Positions 8,339-15,798 of a DNA stretch of 64,000 bases are shown in pieces. Position numbers and translations under genes: made by a program. The notes under the pieces were generated by a model. It worked only from the letters and a program-made list of their open reading frames with translations. It ran no database searches and had not been told where the DNA came from. The stretch is from NCBI RefSeq assembly GCF_002803065.1, contig NZ_NNBL01000020.1:84763-148762 (forward strand), given 5' to 3'. The DNA comes from Streptomyces sp. CB01635 (GTDB lineage Bacteria; Actinomycetota; Actinomycetes; Streptomycetales; Streptomycetaceae). The first letter of the stretch is position 1. Each line of letters opens with the position of its first letter.

Positions 8339-8947
8339 ATGCCCACCGCCGAGACCCCGCGGAACCCCGATGCCGCCTCGCCGATCACCGACACCGAACG
8401 GCAGACCGCATCGGGCAAGGTGCTCTGGCACTTCACGATGTCGCTGGACGGCTTCGTGGCGGGGCCGGGTCATTCCATGGACTGGATGACAGGCTTCTCG
8501 TCCCGGCCCGGCCTTGTCGAGGAGTACGCGCAGACGACCGGCGCCGTGCTGGGAGGCCGGGACGGCTGGGACGCCTACCCCGACGCGAGTGCGACCTACG
8601 GCGGCCACTGGCAGGGGCCCGTGTTCGTCCTCACCCACCGTCCCGAGGACCTGAAGCCCGCCGACGGCGTGACGTTCCTCAACTGCGATGTGGCCGAGGC
8701 GGTCCGGATCGCTCTGGACGCGGCCGGGGGCAAGAACCTTGAGGTCCTGTCACCCTCGATCGGCCGTCAGCTCCTGGAGCGCGGGCTCATCGACGAGATC
8801 GACCTGCACATCGCGCCGGTCCTGCTCGGCGACGGGATCCGCCTGTTCGACAACCCGGGAGGCTCGCCGGTCCGACTCGGTCTTGTCAACGGCAGCGACC
8901 CGTCGCTCGTGGTGAACGTGCGCTACCGCCCGGCCTCCGCCGGTTGA
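8339..8947 (+). CDS. Dihydrofolate-reductase/RibD-like family protein
   Basis: A 202-residue soluble protein of the RibD C-terminal / DHFR-like fold, a family of NADPH-dependent reductases many of which have no known substrate. Signature pieces are WHFTMSLDGFVAGP near residue 30, GAVLGGRDGWDAYPD near residue 70, FVLTHRP, and LIDEIDLHIAPVLLGDGIRLF near the C terminus. ATG at 8339 is preferred, with GAGAGGA 6 nt upstream; an in-frame GTG at 8267 would add a proline-rich tail without family similarity. It stands alone between a decayed gene and a membrane protein, so context does not reveal the substrate. Confidence 0.85.
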   Translation: MPTAETPRNPDAASPITDTERQTASGKVLWHFTMSLDGFVAGPGHSMDWMTGFSSRPGLVEEYAQTTGAVLGGRDGWDAYPDASATYGGHWQGPVFVLTHRPEDLKPADGVTFLNCDVAEAVRIALDAAGGKNLEVLSPSIGRQLLERGLIDEIDLHIAPVLLGDGIRLFDNPGGSPVRLGLVNGSDPSLVVNVRYRPASAG

Positions 8948-9057
8948 ACCGCCGGCATCGATACCGCCGCCGCATCGTCCGGTAGGGGTCCGCCGGGACG
9001 CGGCGCCTCTATTCTGTTGCCGCTCGTGTTCCATCAGTCACACCTCGGGGGAAACAC

Positions 9058-10020
9058 ATGAACGCCTGGAATCCGGGCGGGCAGCCGCCCTACGACCCGC
9101 AGGCAGGGCACCGGCCCCGGCCCGGCCCGTACCCGCCGCCTCAGGGCCCGTACCCGCCACAGCCGCCCAACGGCGGTTACCCGCCGCAGATCCCGCACCC
9201 GTACGGGCCCCCTCCCAACGGGCCGCACCCGTATCCGCCGCACCCCGGCCCGCCGCCCGCCCCTGGCCCCTTCCAGCGGCTGCGGCAGAAGGTCGGCCCC
9301 ATCCACACCGCGCGCCGGGTGTTCAAGCCGTCCCGCTCCGGCATCGTCGACGACGCCCTGGTCGCCCGTGTCCAGAAGATCCGCACCCTGGTCGGTCTGG
9401 GCGCGGTGGTGTGGGTGTCGATGTCCTACAAGCTCGCCAACTCGGTGAGCGACGTCGTCAGTGACCGGGGGGACCAGGCCTGGCTCAGCGTCCTGATGCT
9501 GTCCGTGACGTTCCCCGTCGCCGTGGGAGTACTGCTCGCCCTCGCCGCTCCCTCGGCCCGCCGCGAGCTGCTGCGCCGGGCCGCCAAGTCGTTCGGCGCG
9601 ATGGTGTCCATCGTGGCGGCGGTGGGCGTGTTCCCGGCGATCATGCTCACCGGCTTCATGGAGGGCAGGTTCGCCACCAACCCGGTGATGGCCGTCGTCA
9701 CGTACTCCGTCCTCGTGCTGACCTTTGTGTGGGTGGTGCCGTTCATCTTCTGGGGCATCGGCCTGGCGCTCGTGTACGTGTTCCGCACCGCGGACATCCA
9801 CGAGACCGTGCCGCCGCTGCTGGCCATGACGCTGGTCTGGGAGATGACGCTCGTCGACCTGTTCACCGGCGCCTACGCGGGTGTGCCGGGCCCGCTCCGG
9901 GTGCTGCTCATGCTCGGGGCCCCCGCCTCGGTGACCGCCGTCGGCCTGTGGGAACTGCACCGCCTGCGTGCCCACTTCGGCATCGGGGTCCGCGACATGC
10001 TGATGCGGCAAGCGGGTTAG
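9058..10020 (+). CDS. Membrane protein with proline-rich N terminus
   Basis: A 320-residue protein of unknown function. Residues 1-75 are a low-complexity cytoplasmic tail rich in Pro, Gly and Tyr (repeats of the type PYPPQP). Residues 105-310 contain about six or seven hydrophobic helices, for example VLMLSVTFPVAVGVLLAL and VLVLTFVWVVPFIFWGIG. No signal peptide or catalytic motif is seen. The GGGGGA site 5 nt before ATG 9058 supports the start. Pro/Gly/Tyr-rich heads on small membrane proteins are common in streptomycetes; another occurs at 14273-14830. Confidence 0.75.
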   Translation: MNAWNPGGQPPYDPQAGHRPRPGPYPPPQGPYPPQPPNGGYPPQIPHPYGPPPNGPHPYPPHPGPPPAPGPFQRLRQKVGPIHTARRVFKPSRSGIVDDALVARVQKIRTLVGLGAVVWVSMSYKLANSVSDVVSDRGDQAWLSVLMLSVTFPVAVGVLLALAAPSARRELLRRAAKSFGAMVSIVAAVGVFPAIMLTGFMEGRFATNPVMAVVTYSVLVLTFVWVVPFIFWGIGLALVYVFRTADIHETVPPLLAMTLVWEMTLVDLFTGAYAGVPGPLRVLLMLGAPASVTAVGLWELHRLRAHFGIGVRDMLMRQAG

Positions 10021-10077
10021 CCGGGCCGAGCGCCCTGCGCTCGGTGACTCGCCGATCGCGAGCGTACGTTCTCGAGT

Positions 10078-10089
10078 GTACGATCGTAC
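10078..10089. promoter_or_regulatory. Palindrome over the promoter of the acetyltransferase-TetR pair
   Basis: GTACGATCGTAC is a perfect 12-bp palindrome ending 2 nt before the ATG at 10092. A wider repeat GCGTACG (10062-10068) / CGTACGC (10085-10091) surrounds it. TACGAT (10079-10084) fits a -10 box whose start point would be at or next to the ATG, so the transcript may be leaderless. The TetR gene just downstream is the likely reader. Confidence 0.5.
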
Positions 10090-10091
10090 GC

Positions 10092-10676
10092 ATGACAACG
10101 ACGGACTCCTTCGCCGACGACCCGCGCACGAACCTGGAGCGCATGCTCGCGGGTGACCTCTACATCGCCGACGATCCGGAGATCGCCCGGCGTCAGCGGA
10201 GGGCGATGCAGCTGGCGGCCCGCTACCAGGCCGCCTTCGTCGTGGATGCCGACAAGGCCCGGCCGATTCTGGCCGACCTGCTCGACTCCGTGGGGGAGGG
10301 CGTCGAGGTGCGGCCGCCGCTGTTCGTCGACTACGGCAGCAACATCGCCATCGGCGCCCGCACCTTCGTCAATTACCACCTCACCGCGCTCGACGTCGCC
10401 CGGATCGCCATCGGCGAGGACTGCCAGATCGGCCCCAACGTCCAACTCCTCACCCCCACCCACCCGGTGGAGCCGCAGCCCCGCCGCGACAAGCTGGAAG
10501 CCGCGCTGCCCATCACCATCGGCGACAACGTCTGGCTCGGCGGCGGGGTCATCGTGTGTCCCGGGGTGACCATCGGGGACAACTCCGTCATCGGCGCCGG
10601 CGCCGTCGTCACCAAGGACATCCCGGCGAACGTCGTCGCCGTGGGCAACCCCGCCCGCCCCGTCCGCACCCTCTGA
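10092..10676 (+). CDS. maa: Maltose/galactoside O-acetyltransferase-like protein
   Basis: A 194-residue left-handed beta-helix (hexapeptide repeat) acetyltransferase that would move an acetyl group from acetyl-CoA to a sugar hydroxyl. The N-terminal Mac domain (ERMLAGDLYIADDPEI) is followed by hexapeptide turns and the catalytic region NVQLLTPTHPVEP, whose histidine is the general base. The end ALPITIGDNVWLGGGVIVCP with AVGNPARPV is typical. The length is normal for Maa/LacA/NodL. No Shine-Dalgarno site precedes ATG 10092, consistent with a leaderless transcript. The TetR gene follows 11 nt later, so the two form an operon. The physiological sugar is not known for this family. Confidence 0.88.
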   Translation: MTTTDSFADDPRTNLERMLAGDLYIADDPEIARRQRRAMQLAARYQAAFVVDADKARPILADLLDSVGEGVEVRPPLFVDYGSNIAIGARTFVNYHLTALDVARIAIGEDCQIGPNVQLLTPTHPVEPQPRRDKLEAALPITIGDNVWLGGGVIVCPGVTIGDNSVIGAGAVVTKDIPANVVAVGNPARPVRTL

Positions 10677-10687
10677 CCGGCGCACCC

Positions 10688-11230
10688 ATGGCCACCGGAC
10701 GCACGGACCCGCAGCGCCGCGAGCGCATCCTCGCCGCCACCCTCGACCACATCGCCGAAGAGGGCGTCGCCGGGGTCTCCCACCGCAAGATCGCCGTGCG
10801 AGCCGACGTGCCGCTCGGCTCGATGACCTACCACTTCGCAGGCATCGACGACCTGTTGCGCGAGGCCTTCAAACGGTTCGCCGACCAGATCGTCGCCGTG
10901 TTCGAGCGGCACCTGGCCGACGCCGGCACCCCCGAGCGGGCCCGGGAAGCCGTCACCGACCTCATCCACGCGCTCTCCGAAGGGCCGCGCCGCGATCTCG
11001 TCCTCACCCACGAGCTGTACGCCCTCGCCGCCCGCCGCGACGAGTACCGCGAACTCACCCACGCCTGGACGGCCCGCAGCCGCGACCTCCTGGAGCGGCA
11101 TTTCGACGCGGACACCGCCCGCCAACTGGACGCGCTGATGGAGGGGTTGGTCCTGCACCGTTCCCTCGACACGGCCCCGCAGGGCCGCGAACTGACGCGG
11201 GCGGCCGTGCGGCGCCTGACCTCCGGCTGA
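10688..11230 (+). CDS. TetR-family regulator downstream of the acetyltransferase
   Basis: 180 residues. The N-terminal helix-turn-helix spans residues 10-55 (RERILAATLDHIAEEGVAGV then HRKIAVRADVPLGSMTYHF). The C-terminal two-thirds are helical and variable, as expected for ligand binding. The YHFAGIDDLL segment is typical of the family. It starts 11 nt after the acetyltransferase stop and is probably cotranscribed, so autoregulation through the palindrome at 10078-10089 is likely. The ligand cannot be guessed. A perfect hairpin follows at 11268-11307. Confidence 0.88.
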   Translation: MATGRTDPQRRERILAATLDHIAEEGVAGVSHRKIAVRADVPLGSMTYHFAGIDDLLREAFKRFADQIVAVFERHLADAGTPERAREAVTDLIHALSEGPRRDLVLTHELYALAARRDEYRELTHAWTARSRDLLERHFDADTARQLDALMEGLVLHRSLDTAPQGRELTRAAVRRLTSG

Positions 11231-11267
11231 TCTCCGTCCGGCGTTCGGCGCGTGGCCGGCCCTGAGC

Positions 11268-11307
11268 AGCCCGTGGGGTGCGGACCTGACCCCGTACCCC
11301 ACGGGCT
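11268..11307 (+). terminator. Hairpin terminator after the TetR gene
   Basis: AGCCCGTGGGGT (11268-11279) pairs perfectly with ACCCCACGGGCT (11296-11307) across a 16-nt loop, 38 nt after the TetR stop. No T run. Confidence 0.65.
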
Positions 11308-11385
11308 CCCATCCGTCGGCCTGCGCACTAGGGTCTGATCGCCACCGCCAGGACACGGTGGCGTTGGACGAGGAGGGTGGCCGCG

Positions 11386-12552
11386 ATGACGCAGCAGTTC
11401 GGTGATTACCAGCACGAGATCTACTTCAACGCGCTCGGGGGCATCGTCCCCGAGCTGCCCATGGCCTTCGCGGAGTTGGAGCAGCGGGCCGGCGAGGCGC
11501 TCGCGCCGTCCGTGTGGTCGTACGTCGCGGGTGGCGCGGGCGACGAGTTCACCCAGCGAGAGAACGTCACCGCCTTCGAACAGTGGGGGCTCGTTCCGCG
11601 CATGTTCGTCGGGGCGAGCCGGCGGGACCTGACCGTCGACCTCTTCGGACTCAAGCTCGACAGCCCGCTGTTCATGTGCCCCATCGGCGTGATCGGGCTC
11701 TGCGGGCAGGACGGGCACGGGGACCTCGCGACGGCGCGGGCCGCCGCGCGCACGGGAGTTCCGATGGTGGCCTCCACCCTGTCCGCGGACCCCATGGAGG
11801 ACGTGGCCAAGGAGTTCGGCGAGACCCCCGGCTTCTTCCAGCTCTACACGCCGACCGACCGCGACCTCGCCGAGAGCCTCGTCAGCCGCGCCGAGGCGGC
11901 GGGCTTCAAGGGGATCGTCGTCACCATGGACACCTGGGTCACCGGGTGGCGGCCCCGCGACCTGACCACCGGCAACTTCCCCCAGCTGCGCGGCCACTGC
12001 CTCAGCAACTACACCTCGGACCCGGTCTTCCGCTCCCGGCTCCCGCAGGGTCGCGCCGATGACACGCAGGCCGTCGTCATGCAGTTCGCGAGCGTCTTCG
12101 GCAACCCCCTGACGTGGGACGACCTCCCCTGGCTGCGCTCGCTCACCAACCTGCCGCTCATCGTCAAGGGCCTGTGCCACCCCGAGGACGTACGACGGGC
12201 CAAGGACGGCGGCGTCGACGGGATCTACTGCTCCAACCACGGCGGGCGGCAGGCCAACGGAGGCCTCGCCGCCATCGACGCCCTGCCCGAGGTGGTGGAG
12301 GCCGCCGACGGTCTGCCCGTGCTGTTCGACTCGGGGGTGCGCTCCGGAGCCGATGTGGTCAAAGCGCTCGCCCTCGGCGCGACGGCGGTCGGCATCGGCC
12401 GCCCCTACGCCTACGGCCTCGCCCTCGGCGGCGTCGACGGCATCGTCCACGTGCTGCGGTCCCTGCTCGCGGAGACCGACCTGATCATGGCCGTCGACGG
12501 CTATCCGACGCTCGCCGACCTCACTCCGCAGGCGCTGCGTCGCCGGCGCTGA
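11386..12552 (+). CDS. FMN-dependent alpha-hydroxy-acid oxidase (lactate 2-monooxygenase-like)
   Basis: A 388-residue TIM-barrel flavoprotein of the glycolate oxidase / lactate dehydrogenase / lactate monooxygenase family, which oxidises short 2-hydroxy acids with FMN. Seen are the substrate and FMN pieces FMCPIGVIGLCGQDG, FFQLYTPTDRDLAESLV, VTMDTWVTGWRPRDL, PLIVKGLCHPEDVRRA and the catalytic-histidine motif CSNHGGRQANGG, then LFDSGVRSGADVVKALALGA. The TDTWVTGWRPRDL loop and length point to the lactate 2-monooxygenase branch. ATG 11386 has AGGAGG 9 nt upstream; GTG 11377 sits directly on that site and is rejected. The 3' end overlaps the convergent gene at 12521 by 32 bp. Confidence 0.88.
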   Translation: MTQQFGDYQHEIYFNALGGIVPELPMAFAELEQRAGEALAPSVWSYVAGGAGDEFTQRENVTAFEQWGLVPRMFVGASRRDLTVDLFGLKLDSPLFMCPIGVIGLCGQDGHGDLATARAAARTGVPMVASTLSADPMEDVAKEFGETPGFFQLYTPTDRDLAESLVSRAEAAGFKGIVVTMDTWVTGWRPRDLTTGNFPQLRGHCLSNYTSDPVFRSRLPQGRADDTQAVVMQFASVFGNPLTWDDLPWLRSLTNLPLIVKGLCHPEDVRRAKDGGVDGIYCSNHGGRQANGGLAAIDALPEVVEAADGLPVLFDSGVRSGADVVKALALGATAVGIGRPYAYGLALGGVDGIVHVLRSLLAETDLIMAVDGYPTLADLTPQALRRRR

Positions 12553-13510
12553 CCTCGGGCGCGTGGGGCGCGGTCCGGTCCAGTTCGACGCCGAACTGGG
12601 CCCCGGCCAGCAGCGCCAGATTCGACACCCACAGCCAGACGAGGAACACGACGCCCCCCGCCAGGGAGCCGTAGAGCCTGCTGTAGGTGCCGAGCTGCGA
12701 GGCGTAGAACGTGAAGCCGGCCGACGCGACGAGCCAGATCAGCGCGGCCAGCAGACCACCCGGCAGGCCGTGCCGCCACCCTCGGGCGGCGGGCGGCCCC
12801 GAGCGGAACAGGACCAGGACGAGCAGCGCCACCAGGCACAGCAGGGCAGGCCACTTGAGGAAGTTCCAGGCCGCGGCGACCGTGTCGCCGAGTCCGAGCC
12901 AGTGCCCGAGGGACTGGGCGAGGGATCCGCTGAGCACGAGGGCGAGCGCGCTGGCCACGAGGAGCGCGAGCAGGGTGCAGGCGGTCAGCAGGATGCGGTG
13001 GGCCTTGCGCCACACGGGCCTTGTGTCGCGGACGCCGTGCAGCGTGTGGAGGGCCCGGCGGAACACGGCCGAGTAACTGGACGCCGACCACAGGGCGCTG
13101 ACTGCGCCTGCGATCGTCACGGTGAGCGCGGCGGACCGCTCGTGTGCCATGTGGCGGAGCGACTCGTGCAGGGCGGCGCCCGACTCGGCGGGCGCCCAGG
13201 CCGTCACATGCGTGATCAGGGCGTCCGTCGTCGCCGGGCTGACCAGGCCGATGAGCGAGGCGGTCACGAGCATGGCGGGCAGCAGGGCGAGGATCGCGTA
13301 GTACGTCAGCGCCGCGGCCCAGTCCGACACGTCGTCGTTCCACATCGACACCGGCGTGCGACGCAGCGCCGCCCACAGCCGGCGCCAGGACATCGACTCG
13401 GCGCCCGGCACGTGGCTGTGGCCGTGGTCGTTGTCGCCTTCGTCGGCGGAGCCGGACGTGGCGGAGGAGGGGGCGGTTCGGGTGACCTGGGCCGTCGGCC
13501 GGGTTCCCAA
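12521..13510 (-). CDS. YihY/virulence factor BrkB-family membrane protein
   Basis: An inner-membrane protein of 290-329 residues depending on the start. Six transmembrane helices follow a cytoplasmic head: DDVSDWAAALTYYAILALLP (the family signature with A-L-x-Y-Y), the SALWSASSYSAVFRRAL loop, and LAGGVVFLVWLWVSNLALL near the C terminus. The family was once annotated as RNase BN; its true role is uncertain. The frame opens with TTG at 13510 and has an internal ATG at 13393 (MSWRRLWAALRR) where similarity begins. Neither has a strong ribosome site, so the start is uncertain. The 3' end overlaps the oxidase gene by 32 bp tail to tail. Confidence 0.85.
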   Translation of the reverse strand: MGTRPTAQVTRTAPSSATSGSADEGDNDHGHSHVPGAESMSWRRLWAALRRTPVSMWNDDVSDWAAALTYYAILALLPAMLVTASLIGLVSPATTDALITHVTAWAPAESGAALHESLRHMAHERSAALTVTIAGAVSALWSASSYSAVFRRALHTLHGVRDTRPVWRKAHRILLTACTLLALLVASALALVLSGSLAQSLGHWLGLGDTVAAAWNFLKWPALLCLVALLVLVLFRSGPPAARGWRHGLPGGLLAALIWLVASAGFTFYASQLGTYSRLYGSLAGGVVFLVWLWVSNLALLAGAQFGVELDRTAPHAPEVSAGDAAPAE

Positions 13511-13629
13511 GGCGTGCTCGTCTCGGTCGGAGGGCGCCCGACAGGCCTCGGCGGGAGTACCGGCGTATGCGGGACGTGGCCCGCGATCATCTCATCGCCG
13601 GCCCCGCGGCCTGTCGGGGGAGTCGTGGA

Positions 13630-14214
13630 TCAGGGGCGTACGGGAATGTTCCGCGCGGCCCAGTCGGCGAGGACGCGTGCGCAGTCGGCAACCGTCTCGC
13701 GCCATGTCCTGGCCGCCCCGTCGCCCGCCTCGTCGCTGACGTGCTTGACGATGCGCAGCGGAACACCGGCCTGCTGGGCGGCGGACGCGAGTGCGTAGCC
13801 CTCCATGTCGACGAGCGGTGCGTGCGCGGCGAGACGGGCGCGGGCCGCCTCGTCGGAGATGAAGGAGTCGCCGGTCGCGAGGACGGGCCCGCCGTGGTCG
13901 GGCAGGTCGATCGGCGCACCGTAGATCTCGCCCGTCAGGGAGGCGAGCACGGCGTTGTCGAGGTCGTGCTGGATCACGGAGCCGATGACGTGGGTGCCCG
14001 TCCAGCCGGGGCGCAGCGCGCCCGCCGTGCCCAGGTTCACGATGCCCGAGGGGTGCGGGCCGCGGGCCAGGACGGTGGCGAGCGCGGTCGCCGCGTTGAC
14101 CTTGCCCATCCCGGTGAGCAGGACGGGGAGATCCGTGTCGAGGAACTGCGCCTCTTCCTTCACGGCCAGCACGAGCAGGGGGCGGCCGGCGGTGATCTCA
14201 CCTATGAGTTCCAT
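13630..14214 (-). CDS. Nucleosidase of the purine/MTA phosphorylase superfamily
   Basis: A 194-residue soluble enzyme of the PNP_UDP_1 fold. Key pieces are VLLTGMGKVNAATALATVLA, VNLGTAGALRPG (phosphate/ribose loop), and VDMEGYALASAAQQAGVPL followed by VKHVSDEAGDGA, where the M-E binds ribose hydroxyls and the aspartate protonates the base. It probably removes a base from 5'-methylthioadenosine, adenosylhomocysteine, futalosine or a similar nucleoside; the exact substrate cannot be read. It is short compared with MtnN (about 230 residues). ATG 14214 has only a distant GGAG. It is transcribed in the same direction as the YihY gene, 119 bp upstream of it. Confidence 0.8.
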   Translation of the reverse strand: MELIGEITAGRPLLVLAVKEEAQFLDTDLPVLLTGMGKVNAATALATVLARGPHPSGIVNLGTAGALRPGWTGTHVIGSVIQHDLDNAVLASLTGEIYGAPIDLPDHGGPVLATGDSFISDEAARARLAAHAPLVDMEGYALASAAQQAGVPLRIVKHVSDEAGDGAARTWRETVADCARVLADWAARNIPVRP

Positions 14215-14272
14215 GCCGCAAAGGTAGCTCCGGGCCGGTCGCCCACTCGCAGCCGGGGCATGGCACACCAGG

Positions 14273-14830
14273 TCAGCGGCCGCGCACCGCGCCGCGTGCC
14301 ACAGGGGTGAGGAGCACCCCGATCGTGAGTCCGACAGCGAGACAGACGGCAGCCGTGCCCACCTTCGTCACCATGGCCACCGACGTGGTGAAGGTCAGCA
14401 GCACCACGACGAGTGTCGCCAGCGTGACGATCCAGGAGAAGAACCGCCCGGGCTGCGGTGTGCCCAGGCACAGGAGATGCAGCAGCAGCGTCGCGACGAG
14501 AGCCGCGACGGCGGCGCCGCCCGCGAGCATTCCGGTGGACGCGTCCCCCATCGCGCCGTCGCGCTCAGGCGCGAACACGGCGACGCCGAGGACACCGCGG
14601 ACGAGGAGCACACCGGCCACGGCGGTCAGCGCGGCGACGAGCGCGGTCATCAGGCCGCCGGACCAGATCCTGCGGGCGTCGACGCGCGGCTGCGGGGGCG
14701 GAGGCGGCGCACTGTCGGCGTACGGCCCGTACGCCGTGTAGGTGGGGTGCGCCGGGTCGGGCCCGTACGGCTGATGCGGATCCTGCCCGTAGCCGGGGTC
14801 TTGGCCATAGGGCGTATGCGGTGTCTCCAT
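14273..14830 (-). CDS. Small four-helix membrane protein with PYG-rich head
   Basis: 185 residues of unknown function. The first 50 residues are a low-complexity head with repeated GQDP/GPDP units. Four hydrophobic segments follow: GGLMTALVAALTAVAGVLLV, GGAAVAALVATLLLHLLCL, a WIVTLATLVVVLLTFTTSVA segment and AAVCLAVGLTIGVLL. The arrangement of a proline/tyrosine-rich cytoplasmic tail and four helices is frequent in streptomycetes. ATG 14830 is preceded by GGAGGGGGA at 9-14 nt. A longer start at 14866 is possible. Confidence 0.7.
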   Translation of the reverse strand: METPHTPYGQDPGYGQDPHQPYGPDPAHPTYTAYGPYADSAPPPPPQPRVDARRIWSGGLMTALVAALTAVAGVLLVRGVLGVAVFAPERDGAMGDASTGMLAGGAAVAALVATLLLHLLCLGTPQPGRFFSWIVTLATLVVVLLTFTTSVAMVTKVGTAAVCLAVGLTIGVLLTPVARGAVRGR

Positions 14831-14937
14831 GAGGATCTTCCCCCTCCGTCCGGACGCTTGGCTCAAGCCAACACAGAGGCGAGTGCATGGCGCGAGCGGG
14901 CGTGGGCCGAATGGACGGGCCGGAGGAACCCGTGGGG

Positions 14938-15576
14938 TCAGGGCTTAGCTCCGGCGCGGGGCGTGAGGCCGAGCAGCCGCAGGTACATCGCCGTCAGATC
15001 GGCGACCGCCCGGTCCCGGTAGCCCGGGTCGGCGGCCACGGCCCGTGCGAAGCCCGCGACCATGCCGGCCGCGGCGGTGGCCACGGACTCCGGCGAACCG
15101 GCCGGCTCGGCGAGGCCCTGGCGCACCAGACCGGCGATGTAGCGCGCGGTGCGTCCGCGGGGGCGGTCGTTGATCTCGTCGCGGAGCACGCGCATCGCCG
15201 GATCCGTGAGTGACTGGTGTTCGAGCACGGTCAGGAACGCGAGGTTGTCCACGTAGGCGTCCAGGAACGCCGCGTTGGTCCGCTCGGCGAGCAGATACGG
15301 GTCCTCGGCCTCTGGGGCCGCCGCTTCCTGGGCCGCCAGGAAGCGGTCCCGCAGATCGGCGGCGAGCACGGCGAAGACGTCCTGCTTGGAGGCGAAGTAG
15401 ACATAGAACGTGGCGCGGCCGACGTCGGACTCCGCCGTGATGTCGGCGATCGTCGTGCGCGCATAGCCGCGCTGCTCGAAGACCGTGCGGGCCGCCGTGA
15501 GCAGTCGGGCCCGCGTGGCGCTGTCCTGGCGGTCCAGCTTGTCGCGCACGGTCCAGGATTTTCTCGCGATCGGCAT
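14938..15576 (-). CDS. TetR-family regulator divergent from the acyl-CoA carboxylase
   Basis: 212 residues. The DNA-binding head is RARLLTAARTVFEQRGYART followed by TIADITAESDVGRATFYVYF (residues 22-62). The rest is the helical ligand domain, with LDAYVDNLAFLTVLEHQ. It is divergent from the carboxylase-ligase operon, and two matching inverted repeats sit between them at 15595-15650, so it very likely represses both itself and the operon, with an acyl-CoA or fatty acid as probable ligand. ATG 15576 is the first good start. Confidence 0.88.
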   Translation of the reverse strand: MPIARKSWTVRDKLDRQDSATRARLLTAARTVFEQRGYARTTIADITAESDVGRATFYVYFASKQDVFAVLAADLRDRFLAAQEAAAPEAEDPYLLAERTNAAFLDAYVDNLAFLTVLEHQSLTDPAMRVLRDEINDRPRGRTARYIAGLVRQGLAEPAGSPESVATAAAGMVAGFARAVAADPGYRDRAVADLTAMYLRLLGLTPRAGAKP

Positions 15577-15594
15577 GGCCCCAGCTTATTGACG

Positions 15595-15610
15595 TTGACG
15601 ACGGCGTCAA
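15595..15610. promoter_or_regulatory. Operator O1, TTGACG-N4-CGTCAA
   Basis: A perfect 6-bp inverted repeat with a 4-nt spacer (TTGACGACGGCGTCAA), 19 nt upstream of the TetR start at 15576. It shares its layout with O2 at 15635-15650, exactly 40 bp away. Confidence 0.7.
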
Positions 15611-15634
15611 CGCAGACTGGGCGCGCCATTGAGG

Positions 15635-15650
15635 TTGACACCAGCGTCAA
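15635..15650. promoter_or_regulatory. Operator O2, TTGACA-N4-CGTCAA
   Basis: A second copy of the O1 layout (TTGACACCAGCGTCAA) with one mismatch between arms. The 40-bp centre spacing puts both sites on nearly the same DNA face, which suits cooperative binding of two TetR dimers. Confidence 0.7.
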
Positions 15651-15680
15651 TGCGCTGGCGCGTCGGTACGTCCGGCACGC

Positions 15681-15762
15681 CCCGAAGCCGTGTCACGTAC
15701 AGCCCAAGCAGAGCCATGTACAGCCCGAAGCACTCACTACAGCCCGAAGCCGTCACGTACAG
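15681..15762 (+). repeat. Four imperfect 19-22-bp tandem repeats in the carboxylase leader
   Basis: Units begin CCC(G)AAGC and end with TACAG: 15681-15702, 15703-15723, 15724-15742 and 15743-15762. Units 1 and 4 share CCCGAAGCCGT and CACGTACAG. The array lies between the TetR operators and the ribosome site of the carboxylase gene, so it is probably transcribed. No open frame explains it. Confidence 0.6.
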
Positions 15763-15798
15763 AAGGCCCCCGTTCCGGGCCCGTGGAGGAGACGTCCG

